A model generated the notes under the pieces. It was not told the origin of the DNA. It did not search any database and saw only the letters and a program-made list of their open reading frames with translations. Position numbers and translations under genes: made by a program. Of a stretch of DNA of 64,000 bases, positions 19,497-31,400 are shown piece by piece. Position 1 is the first letter of the stretch; each line of letters begins with the position of its first letter. This stretch comes from Chimonanthus salicifolius (lineage: Eukaryota > Streptophyta > Magnoliopsida > Laurales > Calycanthaceae): the NCBI GenBank assembly GCA_013350335.1, contig CM023539.1, positions 27,273,043-27,337,042 of the forward strand, written 5' to 3'.

Positions 19497-22121
19497 CTAG
19501 GGTAGAAGTAGGGCGTTAGTCAACGCGCCCAGTAGGACTCCGAGTAGGGCTAGCACATGGATTAGTGATACACACATATCGATAACATAAAATACAACAA
19601 AATAAGTATGTGATGAATGCTATGTCATGGGTGCTTATGTCATGTGTCCCACCCATTATCCGTATGATCATACAATATCTTGTTCCCCATGTTTGCTTCT
19701 CGGTCGCCCCGACGGAGCATGGACTCCGGTTATCGAACTATCCCCATGTGTGATTCTCGGTCGCCCCGACGGATCATGGACTCCGGTCATAGCCCTCAGG
19801 CTATCCCCATGTCTGATTCTCGGTCGCCCCGACGGAGCATGGACTCCGGTTTGTTTATTTTTTTCCGCCCATGCCATGCATGAGATGTAGTGCATTATGC
19901 TATGTAATATATATATGTAATCCATATACTCAACATATCATACATAGCCATATAATGCATAATATTAAAATATACTCCATATGATTCATAACTTAAAACT
20001 CATCATAAGATAAATCATAATCATAAATCTATCATAAACCAAATCAAAATAATTTAAAACACCATCACATATCCATCGCTTACAAAGAGGTAGGAATCCT
20101 ACCGAATACCGTGTCGCGTTCCGTTATGCTTCCCGTTCGATAATCCGGTCGCCGATCGCGTACCTTTTGCGACGCCCGATACCTTATTACATTTACCGAA
20201 TTAGTCCATACATCGTCTATGATTAAGTCCCTAACTTAGCCCATTATCCATTGGTTCTAGACTCATACATAGATCCAATTTTGGCCAAAATATAAAATTC
20301 CGATTTGCGAGCCTAAAACGCAGCAACTAATCGCTTTACTTAACCATTCATAATATTTCCATTTTCATGTCCAAGATTCATTCATACTTAGGTCCATTCA
20401 ATCATGACCTTACATCATAAAATCAGTCACCTAATATTTAATTTTGAAAAATAATTACTCCCACACCTAATTCCACATTTTGGCCTAAGGTGTGGCCCAC
20501 ATATCATTTTTTATAAATCCATCAAAATCTAGTATTCTTCTACATTATTTTCCATTTATTAAAGCCACTAATCACTACCCTAAGGTTCACCTTTATGGAT
20601 ACCATTTTCAAAGACTAAGTTTTGTCCCAAAATAATCCAATTTAAAATCACAAAACTTTAATCATTTTGGCCCTTTAAATCAAACTCCTAAGCATTGATA
20701 CATGCATTTAACCTTAGCCTAAAATTGATCAAAATTTGGGTCATGGTGTCGGCCATACACCATGGCCGAACCCATGATGTTTCTTTCCCCATTTTTCTTG
20801 GTTTCAATTACCCATTTAAACATACCTCCAATGAAAATTAAATCATCCATTTAAATCACCATCTTTATTCCATTTAAACATCACATATCATACTTGTAAC
20901 ACCCATACAATCTATCCATTTTTCTTAACCAATTTCTTTACTTTCCCATCATTAAAAATTATTAATTATCACCATAGGGTTCGGCCATACACCATGGCCG
21001 AACCCATGGTTCATGGCTCATCATCCATTGATGCCATTCTTAGACCAATGTTTTGTCCAAAAGACATCCATTTTTTTTAAAATCAATAATCCTCATTCAT
21101 TTTGGCCCTCTAAAAAATATCATACACTTTGTAAATCCATTTAAATTTCATCATTAACCTAACCTAATTTCCATTTTGTTTAACCACATATATAAACCCT
21201 ATTTAGCCCATGAATGACCTAAAACATGGGTCATGGTTTCGGCCATACACCATGGCCGAACCCATGATGTCTTTCCCTCATTTTAACTTGGGTCCTTTAT
21301 CACATTTAGGTCCATTAGAAGGTCCTTCCATGAGGGGATCTCATCATACACTTAGATCACTTCTTTTCAATCAACACTAACTACACTTATAGTCTATTAA
21401 AAAAAAAACACCAACATTTCCTTATGATTTTCTTATCCTAACATTCCTTTAAAATCACCCATTTTTAATCATTTGAAATCTAACTTTCATTAACCACTCT
21501 CCTTAAAACACTAAAATTCAAAATCACTAGTGTTTTCTCATTTACAAACCTAAGTCTCATTAACCATTCTTCAAAATTTTAAACCTTAACATCTTAATAA
21601 ATTCATCACCATTATTCACCATGGGGTTCGGCCATGCTACATGGCCGAACCCTATGGTCATCCTATTCATTCCATTCTATGCCTTTCAAGGCCATGAAAG
21701 ATCACCCATATTTTCATGAAATTTCCTTATTCAAAACCTCTTAAAATTTATCAACTTTTAATCAATTTAACATCTTGAAATCCTCATAAAACCATCGATC
21801 ATTCTCCATACTTTTAAACCTTCAAACCCTAATTAAAAATCATCTAACATTGGCCATGGGGTTCGGCCATGCTACATGGCCGAACCCTATGGCCCATTAA
21901 TCCATTAAAATCCCATTTTCCTATGCTTAATAAAGACTCAAAATTCCATTTTTCCATTTCCTCTTTTCTTAAATCCATTCCTCCATTTTTATCCATTTCT
22001 TAGCCTTCCATTTGATGGATTTTAGATCCATGGCCCAGAACATTTTTGGCCATGTTTAGTCTAAGAATGGATTCCATATCTTATCTTTAAAAATATAAAC
22101 TCTTGTTTAAGAAATTCTTAC
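19497..22121 (-). other. Putative LTR intron (E1 3' LTR)
   Basis: On the minus strand a donor GTGCG|GTAAGAATTTC starts at 22121 and an acceptor CGCCCTACTTCTACCCTAG ends at 19497, followed by CTGATGACGCAGG. The purine-rich sequence before the donor (GGAGGAGTCGTCGGTGCG) resembles the same position in D1 and S2. The other LTR has the same pair at 31544 and 28922. Confidence 0.4.
19685..19850 (-). repeat. Three-unit GGAG...CTCC dyad repeat of E1
   Basis: Three copies, about 60 bp apart, of GGTCGCCCCGACGGAGCATG followed by GACTCCGG on the plus strand. In sense direction each reads GGAGTCCATGCTCCGTCGGGG. Repeated at 29112-29275 in the 5' LTR. Reading frames across the array on both strands are repeat translations, not genes. 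Confidence 0.85.
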
Positions 22122-23352
22122 CGCACCGACGACTCCTCCGGTCCTTCTTTCTTCTTTGTTTTCCTTAGCCCTTTCTCCTTCTTTCTCTTCTTGATGATCG
22201 GCTAGATGAGCTTGATCAATGGTGGGACATGCTTGGATTGGCTAAGATAGTGTTAGGTTTAGAGAGAGGGGAAGAGGGGGAGATGATGAAGAATGGTAAC
22301 TCTTGATCTTCAAGAGTTGAATCCAAGATTCCACCTCTTTTCTTCTCTTCTTCTCTTCTTTTTTTCTTCTAAGTTTTCTTCACTTTCTCCTTGCAAGGTG
22401 AAAAAACGAATTTCCTTGTATGTGTGGAGGGCTAGAGTCAAATGGGTAGTTTGAAATGAGATGGAGGTGGTTGGAGTGGTCTTCACTCAAGCATTAACTT
22501 TCTCACCAACCAAGCATGGGTTGGCTTGACTTTGGTGGTGGTGGTTGAGATCCAACCACCATTCAAGCCCATGGTTTTAATTTGTGTTTTCTTGAGGTGG
22601 TTTGTGTTTGTAGGAGTGGTTTTGACCACTTAACCATTTGACCATTTTAATCTTAGGTTGATTAACTTAGATCACCTTGATCCCTTGATTAATTTAATTA
22701 ATCACTTTCTATTTAATTTAATCCCATTAATTTCCCTCCATGATCCACCCATGGTTGACCAAGTCAACCATGGTGGTCGGCCCCACTACTCTTGGGTCCA
22801 CACGCCACCTCAATGGGTGAGGTGGAGGTGGGCCCCATTGGCCATGTTGCCTTGGTCCATTTATCACCTAATTTAGGTGATTTAAATTTTATTAATTATA
22901 TCCCTTTTATTGGATCATCATTGGGCCCATGGCCCAATTTGATTCTTGTCTTACCCATTTATCTTAGGGCTTAGTTACCTTGGTCCATTGGGTCCCACAT
23001 GGCTCTTTGGCCCAAATTGACCAATTACATGTATCAATTTCAATTCAAGGTTTATTGGGTAACCATTGGGCCCATGGCCCAATTAGATTCCCTCATTTTC
23101 CACTTACCTTAGGATTTGAACCGATTTTGATCCATTGGGCCCCACATGGCTATCGGGCCCACTTTGACCATCGTTGACCCGATTAGTCCTCATTGACCCA
23201 TTTAATGGATTTCATCCAACCCATGGCCCAATTGGGCCATCCTTGGGCCATTGTCCCAAAATTTGGTCCATTTGGCATTTTATTACATCAAACTTCAATT
23301 TAAAATGAATAAATGCCAATATATATATTTATCAAAAATTCGGGTTATTACA

Positions 23353-23375
23353 ATAGAATCCTCTTTTGAAATTTT
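23353..23375 (-). other. E1 polypurine tract
   Basis: In sense direction the internal region ends with a purine run AAAAGAGGA followed by TTCTAT and then the 3' LTR start TGTAATAACCC. This is the expected site for plus-strand DNA priming. E2 and D1 have corresponding tracts. Confidence 0.75.
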
Positions 23376-23414
23376 CATCCCGAAAATTCGAGTGAAGTAG
23401 GGGTCCAAAACAAC

Positions 23415-26400
23415 TCATGCGAAGAGTTCCGGGTAAGCGGTTTTCATCTCCGACTCAAGTTCCCAGGTGGTTTCTTCACTACCATGTCGTTCCCATACCA
23501 CCTTGACGAACTGAATGGCGCGGTTCCATAGCACCCTTTGTTCGCTTTCAATAACTCTGACCGGCTTCTCCACATATGTCACATTGCTTTGTACATCGAT
23601 GTCTTGAACATTTATCACATGAGAAGGATCAGGATTGTACTTTCTCAGCATGGACACATGAAACACATCATGTAGAGATGACAGCTGTGGAGGGAGCGCT
23701 AACTGATAAGCTACCCCTCCCACCCTCTTCAGTATTGGAAACGGCCCCACAAATCTAGGCGACAGTTTCCCTTTCTTTCCGAACCTCATGTGCCCTTTCC
23801 GTGGCGAGACTTTTAAGAACACTAAGTCTCCCACCTCAAACTCGAGGAACCTTCTCCTCTTGTCGGCATAGCTCTTCTGACGGCTCTGTGCAGTGAGTAG
23901 ATGTTGCCGTATCAGCTTAATCTGCGTTGTAGTCTCTGCAACCAAATCTGGTCCGATCAACGCAGGCTCACCGGCCTCTGTCCAACATACTGGCGATCTA
24001 CACGGTCTACCATACAAGGCCTCAAATGGAGCCATTTGAAGGCTTGCTTGGTAACTGTTATTGTAAGAGAACTCCACCAGTGGTAGATGATCCTCCCATC
24101 CACCTTTGAAGTCTAGCATGCATGCTCTCAGCATATCCTCCAATGTCTGTATCGTTCTTTCTGACTGCCCATCAGTCTGTGGGTGAAACGCTGTGCTAGT
24201 CAATACGTCGGTCCCCATAGCCGACTGTAGGCCTTGCCATATTCTGCCGGTGAATCGGCCATCCCTGTCGGATACAATAGACCGGGGAATACCATGTAGT
24301 CTGATGCTCTCTCGGATGTACCGTCGACCCAAAGTCTCTGATGAATCTGTCATTTTGATGGGAAGGAAATGTGCAGACTTGGTCAACCGGTCCACTATGG
24401 CCCATGTTGCATCGTTGCCCTTGGATGACCTTGGCAACCCTGTTACAAAGTCCATGGATATGTGTTCCCATTTCCATTCTGGTACTGGTAAGGGTGCAAG
24501 TAAGCCTGGCGGTTTCCGATGTTCTGCCTTAACCTGTTGACATGTTAAGCAACGAGCAACAAACTCTGCCACGTCTTTCTTAAGTCCATGCCACCAATAG
24601 TGCCTCTTAAGATCATGGTACATCTTCGTGCTGCCCGGGTGGATAGAGAGTTTGGTTTGGTGTGCTTCAATCAGCAACTCTCTTCTACAATTCTTAGGTA
24701 CGTATGTCCTACCTCGGAACATAAGACCCTGTCTTGGTCGTAATTCCCACTCCTGCACAACCTCACCGGTAGACATTTTAGCCCAGATCTCCTCCACCTC
24801 TGAATCTGTCCGTTGCTCCCTTTCAATCTCGGAGACCATGTTGGATTGTATGATCAGATTATATATGGTCCCATGATTATTGAGGTAGAGTTTAAATTCT
24901 CTGATGGTATTCAGTACCTCCCATTCCGTCCTGATCATGCTGGCTACTGTCGCATGTGACAAGCGGCTGAGGGCATCCGCCACTTTGTTCGCCTTGCCCG
25001 GATGATACCGAAGTGCGAACTCATAATCCGCCAGATATTCCATCCATCTACGCTGTCTCATATTGAGTTCTTTCTGATCAAATAAGTACTTCAAACTTTT
25101 GTGATCCGAGAACACCTCAAACTTTTCACCATAGAGATAGTGTCTCCAGCTTTTGAGAGCGAAGACCACCGCTGCTAGTTCTAGATCATGTGTGGGATAA
25201 TGGCGCTCATGAATTTTCAATTGTCTTGATCCGTACGTCACCGCACGATTACCTTGACTAAGTGTGCACCCCAGTCCTTCACCGGAGGCATCGCAGTACA
25301 CCTCATAATTTTTGCCTCTTTCCGGTAAGATCAGAATAGGAGCGGTCGTAAGCCTCTCCTTAAGCTCCTCAAATCTTTGATTGCACAGATTGGACCACTC
25401 AAAGTTGACTCCTTTCTGAGTGAGTCGGGTAAGTGGAGCCGCAATCTTGGAGAAGTCCATGATGAATTTCCGATAGTAACCGGCCAATCCCAGAAAACTG
25501 CAGATCTCGGTCACATTTGTCGGCACTTTCCATTCCTTGACTGCTGCCACCTTAGCCGGGTCCACGGCTATACCTTCCTCTGATATGATGTGCCCCAAGA
25601 AGTTGACTTCAGATAACCAAAATTCACATTTGCTGGCTTTGGTATACAATTGGTTCTTCCGCAGGGTGTCTAGGACTATCCGCAGGTGCTCGGCATGTTT
25701 GTTCTGACTTTTGGAGTAGATCAAAATATCATCGATGAATACGATCACAAACTGATCTAAGTATGGACGGAATATTCTATTCATCAGATCCATGAACACC
25801 GCCGGTGCATTAGTAAGTCCAAACGGCATGACTACATATTCATATAGACCATACCGTGTCCTGAAGGCTGTCTTCTCTATGTCCTCTTCTCTAACCCGAA
25901 TTTGATGGTATCCGAACATCAGGTCAATCTTAGAGAAATGAGAGGAACCCCTAAGTTGATCAAACAGATCATCAATCCGGGGTAGGGGATACTTGTTCCT
26001 GACAGTCAACTGATTTAATTTCCTATAGTCCACACACATTCGTAGGGTACCGTCTTTCTTTTTCACAAATAACACTGGGGCTCCCCATGCGGATGTACTG
26101 TTTCGAATGAAGCCTAGTCTGAGCAGTTCATCAATTTGCTTCTTCAGTTCGGTCATCTCAACTGGAGCCATCCTATAATGGGGTAACGATACTGGAGCGG
26201 CGCCGGGGTATAATTTTATTTCAAAGTCTATCTCCCTTTTGGGTGGTAAACCAGGGAGTTCTATTGGGAATACCTCGGCAAAATCTGCTACTACCGCCGG
26301 AAGTTCAACCGTTGGTGCCTTATCTAATCTGAGGCTGTTCAAGGCAAGATGGTTCAATTCCTCCTGCAGTCTTCTAGGGATACCCTGCCTGTCAGCATGT

Positions 26401-27902
26401 ACCATGTACCGCTTTCCTTCGGGTGACCAAAATGTTACCCTACGAAGATGGCAGTCAATATGGGCCTGATACGTAGTCAACCAATCCATGCCAAATATGA
26501 CATCGTATTCCGCCATATCGATTACTAAATAATCAAACTCAAATCTGAATCCCGCGAGTTCCGTGTTCAATGCCGTACATATTAGTCCTAATGACGTGTC
26601 TCCGACGGGGGATACAATGGTGAGTGATGTGGACAGGTTTTGTACTAGTGTACCCGTGGCAGATATGAATGCAGCAGATATGAATGAATGTGATGCTCCA
26701 AAGTCAAATAAAGTAACAGCATAGGAACTACCAATTACAGCCATACCTTGCATCACTGAACGGTCCACTGCTATTGGAGATGGTATGGTGAAGAATCGTC
26801 CAGATCCCGCAGGTTTTGGTGCCCGCCCCGCCTGATTATGTGTTCTGCCTCCCCGCGACTGTGTTGGTCTAGTTGGAGGGCGGAAAGGGCCCCTGAAGTT
26901 GGAGGGTCGGCTAGTTTGTGGACACTCTCTCTTGTAGTGGCCCTGTTGGCCACACTGATAACAGGTGTTCCCACCCCGGGGAACCTGTGTGACTGATGCT
27001 GATGTAGAAGGCTGACTAGGGCGAAAGCTCCCGGTAGATCCCGTGGAGGGTGAGGGCCTGCTAGGATTCGGGCGGAACTTCTTGTTGGGTTGGAATGTTC
27101 CCCGCCCACCCTGCCCTCGGCGGTTGTCGAACCGCACTATCTCATTTAGTTCCTTTTCTGCGATGGTGGCCCTGCTAACCACCCCTGCCAGTGTGGGCTC
27201 TTTGAAAATGGTTACTCTATTCTTGATGCTTGGCCGAAGGCCCCGTTCAAACTTACGGGCCCTTCGGTGTTCAGTATCCACCATATAGAACCCATAGATA
27301 GACAGTTTAAGAAATTCTCTGTGATACTCCGCCACTGTCATGCTGCCCTGTACCAGTGAGATGAAAGCTTCAGTCTGGCTCTCTCTTTCTTCCTCCGGAA
27401 AGAATTGTTCTAGGAAGGTGGCCGAGAACCACTCCCATGTCATGGGTATCCTTTCTCCTTCCGGTATCAATGCTTGTTGCTTTTCTACCACTTCCCACCA
27501 ACTACCGGCATCCTCGATCAGTTGGGATGTGGCTAATAAGATCTTATCAGCAATACTGGAAATCTGGAGCAAATTCAAGATTTGGTTGATCCTCTTTAAC
27601 CAGTGTTCCGCTCCCACAGCCTCTTCCTTTCCCTTGAAGTAGGGAGGGCACTGTTGTTGGAAGTCCTTGACCATCTTTCGTTTATTGGAGTCGCTAGCGG
27701 TCGCATTGCCGCTTGAATGTTGTTGTAGAGCAGAAGCGATTGCCGCTTGAACTATGTCCTTCAACTCGGGAGGTACACATTCTACGTTGATACTATTTTG
27801 TCCCTCGGCTGTATGAGGTGGTGGTACCTCTTCTTCCTGTCGAGGGGGTGTTACCTCTCTCTCCACTCGGGGGTTGCGACGGGTTCTTCTCTTGGGCGGC
27901 AT
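23415..27902 (-). CDS. E1 gag-pol polyprotein (Ty3/gypsy chromovirus)
   Basis: Uninterrupted 1495-codon frame, the length expected for a Tekay-type single gag-pol. Order: gag (about 60-270), CCHC knuckle (C314, C317, H322, C327), protease (about 385-480), reverse transcriptase (about 570-800; D660, FIDD at 722-725), RNase H (about 865-985; D871, E908, D933), integrase zinc region (H1081, H1088, C1118, C1121), integrase core with D1151, D1212 and E1248 (35 residues between the last two, as in retroviral-type integrases), and a chromodomain (about 1443-1495) thought to steer insertion toward particular chromatin. The start ATG follows a primer site and leader and matches the start of decayed E2. 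Odd points: the protease catalytic triplet is Asp400-Phe401-Gly402, where the family has Asp-Ser-Gly or Asp-Thr-Gly, and residues 661-664 read LMFG where E2 has LMSG. The protease may be inactive, so the copy may need help from relatives. Confidence 0.97.
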   Translation of the reverse strand: MPPKRRTRRNPRVEREVTPPRQEEEVPPPHTAEGQNSINVECVPPELKDIVQAAIASALQQHSSGNATASDSNKRKMVKDFQQQCPPYFKGKEEAVGAEHWLKRINQILNLLQISSIADKILLATSQLIEDAGSWWEVVEKQQALIPEGERIPMTWEWFSATFLEQFFPEEERESQTEAFISLVQGSMTVAEYHREFLKLSIYGFYMVDTEHRRARKFERGLRPSIKNRVTIFKEPTLAGVVSRATIAEKELNEIVRFDNRRGQGGRGTFQPNKKFRPNPSRPSPSTGSTGSFRPSQPSTSASVTQVPRGGNTCYQCGQQGHYKRECPQTSRPSNFRGPFRPPTRPTQSRGGRTHNQAGRAPKPAGSGRFFTIPSPIAVDRSVMQGMAVIGSSYAVTLFDFGASHSFISAAFISATGTLVQNLSTSLTIVSPVGDTSLGLICTALNTELAGFRFEFDYLVIDMAEYDVIFGMDWLTTYQAHIDCHLRRVTFWSPEGKRYMVHADRQGIPRRLQEELNHLALNSLRLDKAPTVELPAVVADFAEVFPIELPGLPPKREIDFEIKLYPGAAPVSLPHYRMAPVEMTELKKQIDELLRLGFIRNSTSAWGAPVLFVKKKDGTLRMCVDYRKLNQLTVRNKYPLPRIDDLFDQLRGSSHFSKIDLMFGYHQIRVREEDIEKTAFRTRYGLYEYVVMPFGLTNAPAVFMDLMNRIFRPYLDQFVIVFIDDILIYSKSQNKHAEHLRIVLDTLRKNQLYTKASKCEFWLSEVNFLGHIISEEGIAVDPAKVAAVKEWKVPTNVTEICSFLGLAGYYRKFIMDFSKIAAPLTRLTQKGVNFEWSNLCNQRFEELKERLTTAPILILPERGKNYEVYCDASGEGLGCTLSQGNRAVTYGSRQLKIHERHYPTHDLELAAVVFALKSWRHYLYGEKFEVFSDHKSLKYLFDQKELNMRQRRWMEYLADYEFALRYHPGKANKVADALSRLSHATVASMIRTEWEVLNTIREFKLYLNNHGTIYNLIIQSNMVSEIEREQRTDSEVEEIWAKMSTGEVVQEWELRPRQGLMFRGRTYVPKNCRRELLIEAHQTKLSIHPGSTKMYHDLKRHYWWHGLKKDVAEFVARCLTCQQVKAEHRKPPGLLAPLPVPEWKWEHISMDFVTGLPRSSKGNDATWAIVDRLTKSAHFLPIKMTDSSETLGRRYIRESIRLHGIPRSIVSDRDGRFTGRIWQGLQSAMGTDVLTSTAFHPQTDGQSERTIQTLEDMLRACMLDFKGGWEDHLPLVEFSYNNSYQASLQMAPFEALYGRPCRSPVCWTEAGEPALIGPDLVAETTTQIKLIRQHLLTAQSRQKSYADKRRRFLEFEVGDLVFLKVSPRKGHMRFGKKGKLSPRFVGPFPILKRVGGVAYQLALPPQLSSLHDVFHVSMLRKYNPDPSHVINVQDIDVQSNVTYVEKPVRVIESEQRVLWNRAIQFVKVVWERHGSEETTWELESEMKTAYPELFA

Positions 27903-27959
27903 CTTTTTCCTAAGTCATCGAAACATATTGACTTAGTTCTTTCACAATCATTGTCATGT

Positions 27960-28190
27960 TTATAGTTTGGAATAATTTTCCTAAGTATCAAATGTTCCTT
28001 CAATTTGGGGGAGAATTATTGATTAAGTATACTTCATTTTTGGGGGAAATTCCTAAGTATTGAATATTGTTTCTTTCATTGGGGAAGGTTGCCAAATAAG
28101 CATACTTGGTTTGGGGAAAACTTCCCATCTAGCTATGTTTGTCCATTTTTGTGAAATTGGGGGAAATTTTCCTACGTTTGATAAATCTAT
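27960..28190 (-). repeat. Direct repeats in the E1 leader
   Basis: About six imperfect units of 32-42 bp. On the plus strand each has TTTGGGGGA(G)AA(A)TT followed by CCTAAGTAT-like text. They lie between primer site and gag ATG, and a similar series occupies the same place in E2 (about 51830-52010). Confidence 0.6.
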
Positions 28191-28400
28191 CAATGTTATG
28201 TTTATTGCACTTCCCTTACTATCATTTTCTTACGTCAAATGTGGCGCTCAGATTGAATGTTTCAGTCTGAGTCAATCGAAGTAGATTAATCCGGTCCCCG
28301 TGCAGCGGACTCCGAAGAGTCGGTCAGTTGGGATTCTTAGCTGTCAGTGAGACATGCAACCGTCTTAATCATACTTCGAGAGATTCATTCCTTCGATTTC

Positions 28401-28412
28401 GCTCTGATACCA
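28401..28412 (-). other. E1 primer-binding site (initiator Met tRNA)
   Basis: The minus strand reads TGGTATCAGAGC, complementary to the 3' end of plant initiator methionine tRNA, two bases inside the 5' LTR. This primes minus-strand DNA synthesis and confirms the orientation. Confidence 0.95.
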
Positions 28413-28414
28413 AC

Positions 28415-31400
28415 TGTAACGCCCCGCCCTTTTTCACCCATTTTCAGAAAATCAGAATCTTTTTTTTTTTTTTTTTAAATAGAAGAGTGAGCGAGGGCAC
28501 GAACGCCACGACGCGAGTTAAGTCCGAGCTTCTAAATCCCGACCCTTAACTGGCCAACCCCACGCGTGCGCGGAACTAAGTCCACGAGAATGGTTCACGT
28601 GTTGGAAGTAAGCTCGTGGATTATGATTATTGCGGAACATGATAATGGAGTCTATCCTACCGGTTTTAGATAGAATGGAAGATACAACATTGAATTTACC
28701 AAAATGCCCCTATGCTCATGATTATATCACAAAATGTATCGTCCATAAGTAACGTCCAAAACCATGGCAAGAAACGTAAATTTATACAACCCGACAAGCT
28801 AAGTTACTTTAAAATTATATCTCCAAAATGTAAACATAATATAAACTAGGACTGCACTTTCCAAGCTCCTAAGCTTGGCCTCCGGTATGTCCACCGCTTC
28901 CTGCCTCTCCTGCGTCATCAGCTAGGGTAGAAGTAGGGCGTTAGTCAACGCGCCCAGTAGGACTCCGAGTAGGGCTAGCACATGGATTAGTGATACACAC
29001 ATATCGATAACATAAAATACAACAAAATAAGTATGTGATGAATGCTATGTCATGGGTGCTTATGTCATGTGTCCCACCCATTATCCGTATGATCATACAA
29101 TATCTTGTTCCCCATGTTTGCTTCTCGGTCGCCCCGACGGAGCATGGACTCCGGTTATCGAACTATCCCCATGTGTGATTCTCGGTCGCCCCGACGGAGC
29201 ATGGACTCCGGTCATAGCCCTCAGGCTATCCCCATGTCTGATTCTCGGTCGCCCCGACGGAGCATGGACTCCGGTTTGTTTATTTTTTTCCGCCCATGCC
29301 ATGCATGAGATGTAGTGCATTATGCTATGTAATATATATATGTAATCCATATACTCAACATATCATACATAGCCATATAATGCATAATATTAAAATATAA
29401 TCCATATGATTCATAACTTAAAACTCATCATAAGATAAATCATAATCATAAATCTATCATAAACCAAATCAAAATAATTTAAAACACCATCACATATCCA
29501 TCGCTTACAAAGAGGTAGGAATCCTACCGAATACCGTGTCGCGTTCCGTTATGTTTCCCATTCGATAATCCGGTCGCCGATCGCGTACCTTTTGCGACGC
29601 CCGATACCTTATTACATTTACCGAATTAGTCCATACATCGTCTATGATTAAGTCCCTAACTTAGCCCATTATCCATTGGTTTTAGACTCATACATAGATC
29701 CAATTTTGGCCAAAATATAAAATTCCGATTTGCGAGCCTAAAACGCAGCAACTAATCGCTTTACTTAACCATTCATAATATTTCCATTTTCATGTCCAAG
29801 ATTCATTCATACTTAGGTCCATTCAATCATGACCTTACATCATAAAATCAGCCACCTAATATTTAATTTTGAAAAATAATTACTCCCACACCTAATTCCA
29901 CATTTTGGCCTAAGGTGTGGCCCACATATCATTTTTTATAAATCCATCAAAATCTAGTATTCTTCTACACTATTTTCCATTTATTAAAGCCACTAATCAC
30001 TACCCTAAGGTTCACCTTTATGGATACCATTTTCAAAGACTAAGTTTTGTCCCAAAATAATCCAATTTAAAATCACAAAACTTTAATCATTTTGGCCCTT
30101 TAAATCAAACTCCTAAGCATTGATACATGCATTTAACCTTAGCCTAAAATTGATCAAAATTTGGGTCATGGGTTCGGCCATACACCATGGCCGAACCCAT
30201 GATGTTTCTTTCCCCATTTTTCTTGGTTTCAATTACCCATTTAAACATACCTCCAATGAAAATTAAATCATCCATTTAAATCACCATCTTTATTCCATTT
30301 AAACATCACATATCATACTTGTAACACCCATACAATCTATCCATTTTTCTTAACCAATTTCTTTACTTTCCCATCATTAAAAATTATTAATTATCACCAT
30401 AGGGTTCGGCCATACACCATGGCCGAACCCATGGTTCATGGCTCATCATCCATTGATGCCATTCTTAGACCAATGTTTTGTCCAAAAGACATCCATTTTT
30501 TTTAAAATCAATAATCCTCATTCATTTTGGCCCTCTAAAAAATATCATACACTTTGTAAATCCATTTAAATTTCATCATTAACCTAACCTAATTTCCATT
30601 TTGTTTAACCACATATATAAACCCTATTTAGCCCATGAATGACCTAAAACATGGGTCATGGGTTCGGCCATACACCATGGCCGAACCCATGATGTCTTTC
30701 CCTCATTTTAACTTGGGTCCTTTATCACATTTAGGTCCATTAGAAGGTCCTTCCATGAGGGGATCTCATCATACACTTAGATCACTTCTTTTCAATCAAC
30801 ACTAACTACACTTATAGTCTATTAAAAAAAAAACACCAACATTTCCTTATGATTTTCTTATCCTAACATTCCTTTAAAATCACCCATTTTTAATCATTTG
30901 AAATCTAACTTTCATTAACCACTCTCCTTAAAACACTAAAATTCAAAATCACTAGTGTTTTCTCATTTACAAACCTAAGTCTCATTAACCATTCTTCAAA
31001 ATTTTAAACCTTAACATCTTAATAAATTCATCACCATTATTCACCATGGGGTTCGGCCATGCTACATGGCCGAACCCTATGGTCATCCATTCATTCCATT
31101 CTATGCCTTTCAAGGCCATGAAAGATCACCCATATTTTCATGAAATTTCCTTATTCAAAACCTCTTAAAATTTATCAACTTTTAATCAATTTAACATCTT
31201 GAAATCCTCATAAAACCATCGATCATTCTCCATACTTTTAAACCTTCAAACCCTAATTAAAAATCATCTAACATTGGCCATGGGGTTCGGCCATGCTAAT
31301 GGCCGAACCCTATGGCCCATTAATCCATTAAAATCCCATTTTCCTATGCTTAATAAAGACTCAAAATTCCATTTTTCCATTTCCTCTTTTCTTAAATCCA

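Larger units (their letters stand above)
18990..23352 (-). repeat. E1 3' LTR
   Basis: A 4363-bp LTR. It holds a GGAG...CTCC tandem dyad of three units (about 19685-19850), five GGTTCGGCCAT stem-loops (near 20746, 20982, 21237, 21625 and 21858), the CGCCCTACTTCTACCCTAG acceptor-like block and a poly-T/poly-A tract near 19028. Two of its stem-loops have lost bases still present in the other LTR (TGGTGTCGGCC and TGGTTTCGGCC against TGGGTTCGGCC). Confidence 0.95.

Noticed and set aside
24193..24540. Plus- and minus-strand frames inside the E1 gag-pol region.
   Set aside because: Shadows of the 1495-codon polyprotein in other frames; they carry no independent motif.
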